Source: an uncultured Collinsella sp.
Lineage (GTDB): Bacteria > Actinomycetota > Coriobacteriia > Coriobacteriales > Coriobacteriaceae
Direction: 5' to 3'
DNA: 5,703 nt
NCBI GenBank assembly: GCA_900554465.1
Contig: USHF01000100.1
Span: 1 to 5,703, forward strand
Positions 1-5,703 of the stretch are shown in pieces. Each line of letters opens with the position of its first letter. Position 1 is the first letter of the stretch. The translations under genes were made by a program, and so were the position numbers. The notes under the pieces were generated by a model. That model was not told where the DNA came from and ran no database searches. It was given only the letters and a program-made list of their open reading frames with translations.

Positions 1-41
1 GTAAGGAGTCGTCGGCAGCGTCAGATGTGTATAAGAGACAG
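1..41 (+). other. Synthetic Illumina Nextera adapter with i5 index (contamination)
   Basis: Bases 1-8 (GTAAGGAG) match the Nextera i5 index S505 as I recall it. Bases 9-22 are the TCGTCGGCAGCGTC primer part, and bases 23-41 (AGATGTGTATAAGAGACAG) are the 19-base Tn5 mosaic end. The order index, primer, mosaic end is exactly that of a Nextera library molecule. On the minus strand the pilin gene runs straight into this block, as expected for adapter read-through left in an assembly. Genomic sequence starts at base 42, and any reading frame crossing 41/42 is artificial. Confidence 0.97.
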
Positions 42-780
42 GCCACCTTGGAGGGGTCGAGCCCCGCGCTCATGGTGTCGACGAACCGTACCGTATAGGT
101 GTCGTAGGCCGCGAGGCCCGCCGGGACCGTGGCAGAGAGGCGCCAGTACAGGTCGTCGGCGACCGTGGCGTCGGCGGCCTTGCCCCAGGCGGCGGTGCTG
201 TCCTCCAGCACGTGCTTGGCCACCTTGGGAGTGGCGGCCTTGGGCTTGACGGTGACGGCGCTGCCGCCGACCAGGGCCATGATCGGCGCGGTGCCGGCCT
301 CGTTCTGGGCGATGGCGTCGTCGTCGGCGACGATGAGCCAGTAGCCGCAGGGCAGCTCGGCCGCCGTGCCCGCGTTGAGGGCCGCGAGCTCGGCGCCAGA
401 GCTCTGGAGGGAACGAGCGAGCTGCGCGCTCAGCGCGCTCGTAAGGTGGGAATCGGTGTTGAGCCACTCGGCAGCTTCCTGCGCGGTGGTCTGGGAATTG
501 GGCATGCCGGCGCTGTGCAGCACAGGCAGCGCTGCGTCGCGCACGGCGTCGCTTGCCCAGGCGAGGTCGGTGGCGATCTTGGCGTCGCTGTCGCCGTCGA
601 CGACGCTGGCACTAAAGATCTGGTAGGCGTCGTAGCTGCGCGCCACGGTGCCGCTCACCGTGATGGAACCGGTCGAGGTCGGCGCGGCCTGCGCGGATGC
701 GGGGAACACAACCGCGCAGGTGCCGATCAGGAGGGTAAGCAGCGCAAACAAGATCGGGAAGGAGCAAACTTCTTATTCAC
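42..780 (-). CDS. Fimbrial backbone-type pilin, isopeptide-forming, 3'-truncated by contig end, frame break near start
   Basis: This is the N-terminal part (about 246 residues) of a sortase-assembled shaft pilin of the SpaA/FimA kind, exported and polymerised on the cell wall. The best start is GTG at 780-778, opening with M-N-K-K. It overlaps the adhesin stop (GTGAATAA) and sits 8 bases after a strong Shine-Dalgarno GGGAGG (794-789). The hydrophobic core (ILFALLTLLIG...) and signal-peptidase-like ASAQA are one frame over, so one base seems to be missing between about 775 and 755. The rest is open down to base 42. An N-terminal D1 region (from TGSITVSGTVARSYDAYQIF to the GYWLIVADDD strand) is followed by VTVKPK, a VxVxPK pilin-motif-like segment (second lysine codon 241-239). 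KVAKHVLED and YDTYTVRFVDTMSAGL then begin a fimbrial isopeptide D2 domain. Codons end almost always in G or C. The remaining D2 and D3 domains and the sorting signal are lost at the contig end. A TTG at 751-749 would avoid the frame break but leaves no charged n-region. Family call fairly secure; exact start uncertain. Confidence 0.85.
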
Positions 781-3700
781 GACGCTCGCCTCCCTTCGCA
801 TTCGCCTTGCGACGAATGTGCATCCAGGCTGCAGCAGCGCAAAGCACCGCCGCGCCGGCAAGGTAGGTCAGTGTGATGCCCGACATACCAGAAAGGGGCA
901 AAGAGGTGGAGTAGGTGTTGATGAAGGTGGGGGTGGACTCGGGCTTGGTGCCGTCGAAGTTGACAGGATGCTGGTCTTTCGTGGCGATATCCTTGCCGTC
1001 GGCGTCCTTGATCTTGGTGTAGGTCACCGACTCGGCCTCGATCGAACCGTCCTCCTGGTCCTTCATCCTGACATCAAATCGATAGACCGACTTGTCGTAC
1101 TTATATTGCGAGAACCACGAAACCTCTGCACTCTCGCGCACGTAGTACGTAAAGTCTTTGCAAGCACCACGACCCGGATCATCGGATTCCTTCTGCTTCA
1201 AGTCTTTAAGGCCGTACTCAATATTGGAGAAATAAAGCTTCTGGGGATTGTCGCCGCCGGCTTTGGTCGTAACCCTCTCGGCACTATTGAACTTATCGTT
1301 ATCCGCAAACTCGAGCGTGAACTCCTTCATCTCGCCGCCCTTGACGACCTTGGTTGCCGCAGGCTTCCAGGAGCCGAGAGAAGTATAGGGCTCAATTTTG
1401 TTGATAAAGGTAGGGTTATCATTGTCACCGATAACGACCGTAGTCGTCGTGTCATCCGACGAGTTGTTATCCGATGGACGCGTAACGGAGTAGTTTGCGC
1501 GATCAAGTTCTACGAAATCCTGATTCCCCTCGGCCTTTTTAGAGACGGTGACTTTATTCACCTTGTAATAATTAATAGGAATCGACATGAGATGGTCAGT
1601 TTTGTATGAATTGCTATCGACTGTTGCCACGATCTTGTAAATGGTCTTATCGAATTTGGTATCCAATTCGTTGTCGCCGCTGATGGGCTCCTCAACTAGA
1701 TAGAAAACATACAGCCCCGAAGAATAGTCCTTGCCAGAGTCGAAGGTGATACTGCCGGTTGACGGATCAACAGTTGCCTCACCTGCAACGATGCAATCGC
1801 CCATATCAATTGTGCCGTCATCTTTCCAAGAAGGTGCTGTATCGCCATCCTGACGCAGCAGCATAAACTTGTATCCGTGTCCGCTAAGGCTTTGCGAGAC
1901 ATCATCTTTTTTAAGCACCTTGGTGGCGATGAGCTTCATGTTCGGATAAACGCTCAGCTCAGCGACCTCGCCAACGGTGAGATCGCCGTTGGTCATGATG
2001 CCGCCGCCATGGGTGTACGAGTAGTTGCCACTGATGATGGTCGTAGCTGCCAATTGCGCCTTTTCTACGGTCTCATCAGTCGGATGGGCCTCCAAACCGA
2101 ACATGTACTTGGCCTCGGCACCGCCGTTGGCATCGATGGTTATCTTCGTTTTATCGCAAGTGCCCTGCCAGCCAGCTGAGCCGCCGCCGAGCATCTTGCC
2201 GAGCACAACTGCAACCGTCTTATTGCTGTCATTCTTGCGCACGAGGAAGAAATCCTTGTGGCCGGCTTCTTTGAAGTCTTTGGTAATGTAGTCAGGATTG
2301 CTGTCCTCGTTCTTGCCATTACCACCGGCAGACATGTGATCACTTAAACCATTATCCGTATTGTTGTAGATTGCGGCACCATTTGAGTGCGAAACAATTG
2401 TCTCGCCCGTAGGGCAGGCACCGATGCCACCACCCCAGCCGCCGGCCTCATTATCAGTAATCAGCGTCCTTACGATGTTAAGCTTGCCGTCCTTTTGGAC
2501 AAAGACGCCACCGCCGCCCCAATCGCCGCCACGGCTCTCACCCGTCATGGTCTTGTTGTTGGTGATGTAAACCTTGTTGAACGCGCCCGGCTCAGTCCCA
2601 ATATCGCCGGTAGTACTGGTGGAAATACGGAGACCACCGCCCTCGGCGTTTACAGATTCGTTACCGGCAATCGTGCCGCCTGTCATTTTAAACGTAATCG
2701 CCTGGTTCCAGAATCCAGCGTAGATTCCGCCACCGGCCTCTTTGGAGTAATTGGCAGTAACGGATCCACCCGTCATGGTTAACGTCCCTCTGTGCGTGCA
2801 TGCAATTCCGCCGCCGCCAAGCAGACCGAAGTTGTAAAGATTGGAATCAGTAATCCAAGCGTCAACTCGATTGTTGGTAATATTGGCAGATCCGCCGATG
2901 GTGACGTTCGCGCCCTTGGTATAAATACCGCCACCGTATCCGCCGTCTCCGGTGTCACCGCCGCAGCTGTTGCCGCCGATGCCCTTAGCGTACGTAGCGT
3001 TACCCGAGATGACACCGCCGGAGAGATCCAACGTGACACCTCTGTCGGCAAAAATGCCACCACCGGAAGCAGCCTTATTCGCTGCAATCACGCCGCCAGT
3101 CATATTGAGTGAACCCTTTGCCATGCACAGGCCACCGCCCCAGCCGCCGCCGTTGCCGTTGGTGACGTAACCGCCCGCGATTTTGACCGTACCCTCGGAA
3201 TAAATCACATGACCGTCGTTACTCAGGTTGGCAGCCGTGGTAATCATGCCGCCCTTGAGATCGAGCGTGCAGTCCGCTTCAACGTTGACCACATACTTTA
3301 CGGAACCGCTTTCCGATGCTGCATCAATAGCGCCAAAGCCCGTAACGACATGCTCGTACGTAGTCTCGGTGGTGCCAAGTCCATTTGTATTGGGCGTGCT
3401 CTTAGTCTCATAGTAAGTAAGACTCTTAGGAGTGCTGTTATTAGAGCCGCTTCCTTTTTCCCACTTCATACTCGCAGGCTGACCCGCCGGCGTATTGGCC
3501 GTATCGACCGGTCTTGGTACATCCTTTGTTTTTTTGCTTAAATCCTCGATAGTGAGTGTGGCTCCGTTTTTGACCACAAAGAAGGAGTCTAAGCCGCCAG
3601 AACGGTTACAGAGCATGTTGCCGTTAAGATCGATGGTGGTGTTTTTGGTGATTTTAATCTGCTGATTCGAATAGGCAGAACCCGTCAGTTGGAACTTGCC

Positions 3701-4151
3701 GCCGCTGCCGAATTTCCCAGAAACATCACCATTTACCTCGGCATAGTCATCGTCACTGACGCTGGCGGGGGCAATTGCGTTTTCGTCGCTATTTTCATCA
3801 TCAGAAGTCTGTGCGTCGGAAGGCTGCGCGGCGCCCTCGGCCTCCGCGTCATCGGCTGTCGAGTCTGGTGCAACGGTATCCTCGTTCGCCTCATTCTCGG
3901 CATCGCCGCTATTCAGCTTTTCGGTATCCCCGTTGTTGGTGTTGTCTACATCAGTAGACTCACTTGAGGAACCCCCCCATCACAGTTTCCTCGGCAGAAA
4001 CTGTCTGGGCATCGTTGGCAATGGCCTGCGAGATCGGGGGCATGACGAGCGACAGTACCAGGCTCAAAACGGAGGCTCCGCACAAAACGCCTGCCAGTAC
4101 ACGGCGCGTCGCTTTTTTACTCTGCTTAGTTTCTTCTGAATTCGCTTTCAT
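773..4151 (-). CDS. LPXTG-type beta-helix adhesin with two Spy0128-like pilin domains; frame broken at a G7 tract
   Basis: A large surface protein, probably the tip or ancillary adhesin of a sortase-assembled pilus. The ATG at 4151-4149 follows GGGGAGGAG by 6 bases. It opens a 63-residue frame with a basic n-region (KKATRR), a hydrophobic core (residues 18-36) and probable cleavage after AIA (about 45). This frame ends at TGA 3962-3960. A G7 run (3978-3972) lies at codons 59-60; with six G the frame runs unbroken to TAA 775-773, giving 1125 residues. Restored layout: acidic Asp/Glu/Asn/Ser-rich linker about 61-140; right-handed parallel beta-helix about 145-725 with repeated GGGI-type turns (GGGIFADRG, GGGIYTKGA, GGGGIACTHRG, GGGIMTNGD); Spy0128/FctA-like domains about 738-917 (candidate isopeptide Lys744 in IATKVLKK, Asn917 in PTFINK) and about 920-1078 (Lys in AATKVVKGG, Asn1078 in PTFINTY). 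A wall-sorting signal follows: LPLSG at 1084-1088, membrane segment, basic tail HIRRK. Codon use is more mixed than in either neighbour. The architecture is clear; ligand and true coding state are unknown. Confidence 0.9.
789..794 (-). promoter_or_regulatory. Ribosome binding site of the pilin gene
   Basis: GGGAGG on the minus strand lies inside the last codons of the adhesin, 8 bases before GTG 780-778. It is the main reason for choosing that start over the in-frame TTG at 751. The arrangement suggests translational coupling of pilin to adhesin. Confidence 0.7.
3972..3978 (-). repeat. G7 homopolymer causing a frameshift in the adhesin (possible phase-variation tract)
   Basis: The minus strand reads ATG, seven G, TTCCTCAAG. 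With seven G the frame gives ...VMGGFLK-stop; with six G it gives ...VMGGSSSESTD and continues for more than a thousand residues. In the long frame, reading backwards from the beta-helix, the first upstream stop (TGA, 3982-3980) falls directly beside the tract, so the two frames meet only here. The tract lies about 13 codons after the predicted signal-peptide cleavage site. Confidence 0.9.
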
Positions 4152-4157
4152 CGATGT

Positions 4158-4166
4158 CTCCTCCCC
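4158..4166 (-). promoter_or_regulatory. Ribosome binding site of the adhesin gene
   Basis: GGGGAGGAG on the minus strand, 6 bases before ATG 4151-4149. This strong match fixes the adhesin start and supports the short signal-peptide frame as the true N-terminus of the long downstream frame. Confidence 0.85.
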
Positions 4167-4240
4167 AAGAGACCGAGATCTTGCTCTTTCACCATCAAAC
4201 GTATCTGCGCAATCTGTAATTGCGCTCGTTTAGTAATGCA

Positions 4241-4270
4241 ATTATAACGATTATTTAAACATCTGAGCAA
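4241..4270 (-). promoter_or_regulatory. Probable sigma-70-type promoter of the adhesin/pilus operon
   Basis: On the minus strand a perfect -10 box TATAAT lies at 4246-4241. An imperfect -35 TTGCTC lies at 4270-4265, 18 bases upstream. Transcription would start near 4234, giving a leader of about 80 bases before the adhesin ATG. The -35 box sits inside one arm of a 10-bp inverted repeat, so a protein bound there could block or control RNA polymerase. Confidence 0.6.
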
Positions 4271-4323
4271 CAAAACCGACATTTTTGTAGCGAGTTCTCA
4301 ATTCTCTTGACATTTGCTCAGAT
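4261..4323. repeat. 10-bp perfect inverted repeat flanking the adhesin -35 region
   Basis: The arms are ATCTGAGCAA (4261-4270) and TTGCTCAGAT (4314-4323), exactly complementary and separated by 43 bases. The promoter-proximal arm contains the -35 hexamer of the adhesin promoter. Arm spacing is too wide for a simple terminator; it would suit two sites bound by one regulator. Confidence 0.6.
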
Positions 4324-4416
4324 TTACCTTCGTTTATTCGCTATCTATTTTTTGTTTCTGCTGGTAATTTAGTTGCGTATTATTTTTTAATGGCATTAGA
4401 TTTATTTGCACAACAT

Positions 4417-4432
4417 TTTGCTCAAGAGCAAA
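4417..4432. promoter_or_regulatory. 16-bp perfect palindrome TTTGCTC-AA-GAGCAAA, candidate operator
   Basis: Bases 4417-4423 (TTTGCTC) and 4426-4432 (GAGCAAA) form a 7+2+7 dyad. The same TTGCTC/GAGCAA core occurs in both arms of the 4261-4323 repeat and again at 4181-4186 in the adhesin leader. A compact dyad of this size upstream of a promoter is typical of a dimeric repressor or activator site. No regulator gene is visible in the window. Confidence 0.4.
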
Positions 4433-4442
4433 CATCCTGTGA

Positions 4443-4461
4443 ACGGTCGAAAATCGACCGT
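4443..4461. repeat. Short hairpin, 8-bp stem with 3-base loop
   Basis: ACGGTCGA (4443-4450) and TCGACCGT (4454-4461) pair perfectly around AAA. No T-run follows on either strand, so it is a poor terminator. It could be an operator or part of an RNA structure. Confidence 0.55.
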
Positions 4462-4465
4462 GAGC

Positions 4466-4497
4466 GGTAGGTCATTAACCGGAAGGAATATCCTACC
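4466..4497. repeat. Imperfect 32-bp palindrome
   Basis: GGTAGG (4466-4471) pairs with CCTACC (4492-4497). After a 2x2 mismatch, ATT pairs with AAT around a 10-base loop. It lies 4 bases from the preceding hairpin, so 4443-4497 is a stretch of two consecutive dyads with no convincing gene. Confidence 0.4.
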
Positions 4498-4596
4498 AAA
4501 CTGATGAGAATATCTTTAACCCATCGGTGGTTAGAAGCATGGTGTTCAGACAACAATATTTGAATTTTCCCACAGATTTTAGGTATCAATTCGCCC

Positions 4597-4623
4597 AAAA
4601 CGCCTGAGGCCACCGCAAAGGCG
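4597..4623 (-). terminator. Possible intrinsic terminator of the HAD hydrolase gene
   Basis: On the minus strand CGCCT (4623-4619) pairs with AGGCG (4605-4601) across a 13-base loop and is followed by TTTT (4600-4597), about 33 bases after the hydrolase stop. The stem is short and the loop long, so this is a weak candidate. Position and the T-run are its main support. Confidence 0.35.
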
Positions 4624-4655
4624 CCCGTCTCCATTGTGGCGGCTCTCCCCCAGCG

Positions 4656-5477
4656 CTACAGCAGATGTTCCTCGATAAAGATCGCGATGCCGTCTTCGTC
4701 GTTACTCGCGGTTACAAAGTCGGCGGCGGCACGGGTGGCGTCGCTGCCGTCTGCCATGGCCACGCCCACGCCGGCGTCGGCCACCATGCAGGTGTCGTTG
4801 TCCGCATCGCCAAACACGCAGATGTCCTGGAGCTCCATGTCGTTGAGCTCCGCCACGCGCACAAGGCCGCGCGTCTTGGACACGCGCGGATCCATGAACT
4901 CGTAGAGCCGCTGCGTGGTTTGCAGAGCTGCCGCCTTAACAGTGTCGTCGGCAAACGTCGACGCCCGTTCAATCACCCGCGGCATTACCTCGGGCGCCAT
5001 GGTAAACATCACCTTGGGCTGCGGCTCGCGCAAAAACTCGGCAAAATCGACCACCTGGTAGGGCACGCCGTCGACGCGCGACAGGTGCTCGACGCACGCG
5101 TTACTCTCGGGCACGTAGAACACGCCGTCTCGGGGGCAGACGGGCGTCGCCGGAAGGTCCGCCATGTGCTTGCAGATGCGCGCGATAGTCTCGCCCGGCA
5201 GCGGATAGCTCAGCTCGTTGATGTCGTGCGCGCGGTCGATGACCTCGGCGCCACCGCAGCCCACGAGCACGTCCACCAGGCCTTCGATGCCCCAGAGCTC
5301 GTACATGGCCTCGGTCGCGTGGGCGTCGCGCCCGGTGCACAGGCCAAAGAGCACGCCGCGCTCGCGCAGGGCGCGGATCGCCGCCACGGTGCGCGGGGAC
5401 ACCGTGTGCTGGCTCGTGAGCAGCGTGCCGTCGATATCGCAAAACACGGCTTTGATGTGGCTGAAGGTGGTGTCCAT
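4656..5477 (-). CDS. Cof-type HAD-superfamily hydrolase (phosphatase)
   Basis: A complete 273-residue cytoplasmic Mg2+-dependent phosphatase of the Cof/YidA kind, the normal length for the family. Motif I is DIDGT (Asp14 nucleophile, Asp16 acid/base), motif II is CTGR with Thr48, motif III is Lys201 in VSKTRGL, and motif IV is GDADND (224-228). The C-terminal GVAMADGSDATRAAADFVT and DEDGI segments are typical of this family. Residues about 85-185 between motifs II and III form the C2-type cap that sets substrate choice. Known relatives act on sugar phosphates, FMN or pyridoxal phosphate; the sequence does not say which applies here. The ATG at 5477-5475 is chosen because AGAAAGG (5489-5483) precedes it by 5 bases and family homology begins there. 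The frame stays open up to 5669, but that extension runs through two stem-loops and has no family character. Transcribed toward the adhesin but about 500 bases away, so probably a separate unit with no functional link to the pilus. Confidence 0.93.
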   Translation of the reverse strand: MDTTFSHIKAVFCDIDGTLLTSQHTVSPRTVAAIRALRERGVLFGLCTGRDAHATEAMYELWGIEGLVDVLVGCGGAEVIDRAHDINELSYPLPGETIARICKHMADLPATPVCPRDGVFYVPESNACVEHLSRVDGVPYQVVDFAEFLREPQPKVMFTMAPEVMPRVIERASTFADDTVKAAALQTTQRLYEFMDPRVSKTRGLVRVAELNDMELQDICVFGDADNDTCMVADAGVGVAMADGSDATRAAADFVTASNDEDGIAIFIEEHLL

Positions 5478-5531
5478 GGGGGCCTTTCTGAGTAGCGCGT
5501 CGGTGTGGGGCGTATTCGCGAACGGCGTACA

Positions 5532-5541
5532 TGGTATACCA
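5532..5541 (-). promoter_or_regulatory. Weak candidate -10 region of the HAD hydrolase gene
   Basis: TGGTATACCA is a 10-bp palindrome 54 bases upstream of the start codon and includes TATACC, an acceptable -10 box. No convincing -35 was found at 16-19 bases upstream, so this is tentative. Confidence 0.25.
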
Positions 5542-5570
5542 AGGCACAGGCGCGGCCCCTCAAAGCAAAA

Positions 5571-5604
5571 CCACCACAAAGGTGCCTGGCCCCCTTTGTG
5601 GTGG
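5571..5604. repeat. REP-like stem-loop, 12-bp perfect stem
   Basis: CCACCACAAAGG (5571-5582) and CCTTTGTGGTGG (5593-5604) pair perfectly around a 10-base loop. Read on the minus strand, the stem is followed by TTTTGCTTT (5570-5562), so it could also terminate a minus-strand gene lying beyond the right end of the window. GGTGCCTGGCCCC inside it resembles repeated intergenic palindromes I recall from Collinsella-type genomes; this is memory, not a search. Confidence 0.6.
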
Positions 5605-5625
5605 AAGTGACGTTTGCGGGCCAAA

Positions 5626-5684
5626 CCATCACAACATTCGATGTTTTTTGGCAAAATCGCGATTTTCATCGAATGTTGTGATGG
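5626..5684. repeat. Long inverted repeat (18-bp arms) with a nested 14-bp palindrome
   Basis: CCATCACAACATTCGATG (5626-5643) and its exact complement (5667-5684) flank a 23-base centre. Inside the centre, AAAATCGCGATTTT (5653-5666) is itself a perfect palindrome that abuts the right arm. Flanking AAA and TTT extend the pairing after a one-base bulge. The left arm shares the CCAyCACAA opening with the neighbouring stem-loop at 5571, so the two look like members of one repeat family. A short GTTTTA follows on the plus strand, but the tail is weak for a terminator. Confidence 0.7.
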
Positions 5685-5703
5685 GTTTTACTGCCTTGCG
5701 GCA

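Larger units (their letters stand above)
4152..4655. other. Intergenic region between HAD hydrolase and adhesin
   Basis: About 500 bases without a convincing gene. The part next to the hydrolase (about 4590-4655) is GC-rich like that gene; about 4190-4440 is markedly AT-rich and holds the adhesin promoter. A 70-codon minus-strand frame (ATG 4634, end 4422) begins 21 bases after the hydrolase stop with a GGGGGAG upstream. It crosses a possible terminator, both hairpins and half of the palindrome, and I recognise no protein family in it, so I do not call it a gene. Confidence 0.6.

Noticed and set aside
25..249. Open frame starting inside the adapter (opening MCIRDR)
   Set aside because: Its first residues are a translation of the Nextera mosaic end; it is an artefact.
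212..1609. Long plus-strand open frame of 465 codons
   Set aside because: It lies antisense to the pilin and adhesin, spans the junction between them, and shows no family motif; it is a by-product of GC-rich coding on the minus strand.
1980..3600. Repetitive-looking glycine-codon sequence as a DNA repeat or CRISPR array
   Set aside because: The periodicity is at protein level (beta-helix rungs) with irregular spacing and varied codons; there are no identical direct repeats with spacers.
3960..3985. Programmed -1 ribosomal frameshift joining the two adhesin frames
   Set aside because: A -1 shift at the G tract leads to the third frame, not to the adhesin frame; a +1 shift, or a tract one G shorter, is required.
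4307..4312. TTGACA on the plus strand as a -35 box
   Set aside because: No acceptable -10 lies 16-19 bases downstream and there is no plus-strand gene to transcribe.
4261..4323. Invertible promoter bounded by the 10-bp inverted repeat
   Set aside because: The enclosed segment is only 43 bases, does not contain the -10 box, and no recombinase gene is visible, so inversion would not switch the promoter in an obvious way.
4665..5495. Plus-strand open frame of 276 codons over the HAD gene
   Set aside because: The minus strand carries all four HAD motifs in order; the plus frame is His/Val/Gly-rich antisense sequence without domains.
5478..5669. N-terminal extension of the HAD hydrolase to an ATG at 5669
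   Set aside because: The extra 64 residues run through two stem-loops and are not part of the family, while the ATG at 5477 has a ribosome binding site and gives normal length.

Overview
The window looks like a contig end from a Gram-positive, high-GC gut-type actinobacterium of the class Coriobacteriia. A Collinsella-like organism is my best guess, from the GC-rich codon use, the surface-protein architecture and the REP-like intergenic stem-loops; no taxonomic marker gene is present. Bases 1-41 are not biological: they are an Illumina Nextera i5 index plus the read-1 transposase adapter, so genomic sequence begins at base 42. All supported genes lie on the minus strand and are described here from right to left.

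Bases 5478-5703 are a non-coding block with two stem-loops (5571-5604 and 5626-5684) whose 5' arms look alike, followed by a short leader. Bases 4656-5477 encode a complete Cof-type HAD hydrolase with all four catalytic motifs. Bases 4152-4655 are a mostly AT-rich intergenic region. It holds a possible terminator for the hydrolase, several hairpins, recurring TTTGCTC/GAGCAAA motifs, and a good promoter and ribosome binding site for the next gene.

Bases 4151-773 encode a large cell-wall-anchored adhesin (1125 residues when restored). It has a signal peptide, an acidic linker, a glycine-rich parallel beta-helix, two Spy0128/FctA-like isopeptide pilin domains and an LPLSG sorting signal. Its reading frame is broken just after the signal peptide at a run of seven G. 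Removing one G restores a perfect single frame, so the gene is either phase-variable (here OFF), mutated, or affected by a sequence error. Bases 780-42 encode the N-terminal part of a backbone-type fimbrial pilin with a VxVxPK pilin-motif-like lysine and the start of an isopeptide-forming D2 domain. It overlaps the adhesin stop codon, and its best start (GTG with a strong ribosome binding site) is also one base out of frame with the rest of the protein.

Together the last two genes read as the first part of a sortase-assembled pilus operon: tip adhesin, then shaft pilin. A class C sortase is expected just beyond the truncated left end, but none is visible here. The most interesting points are the two frame breaks at the N-termini of adjacent surface proteins, and the repeated motif in the adhesin promoter region.
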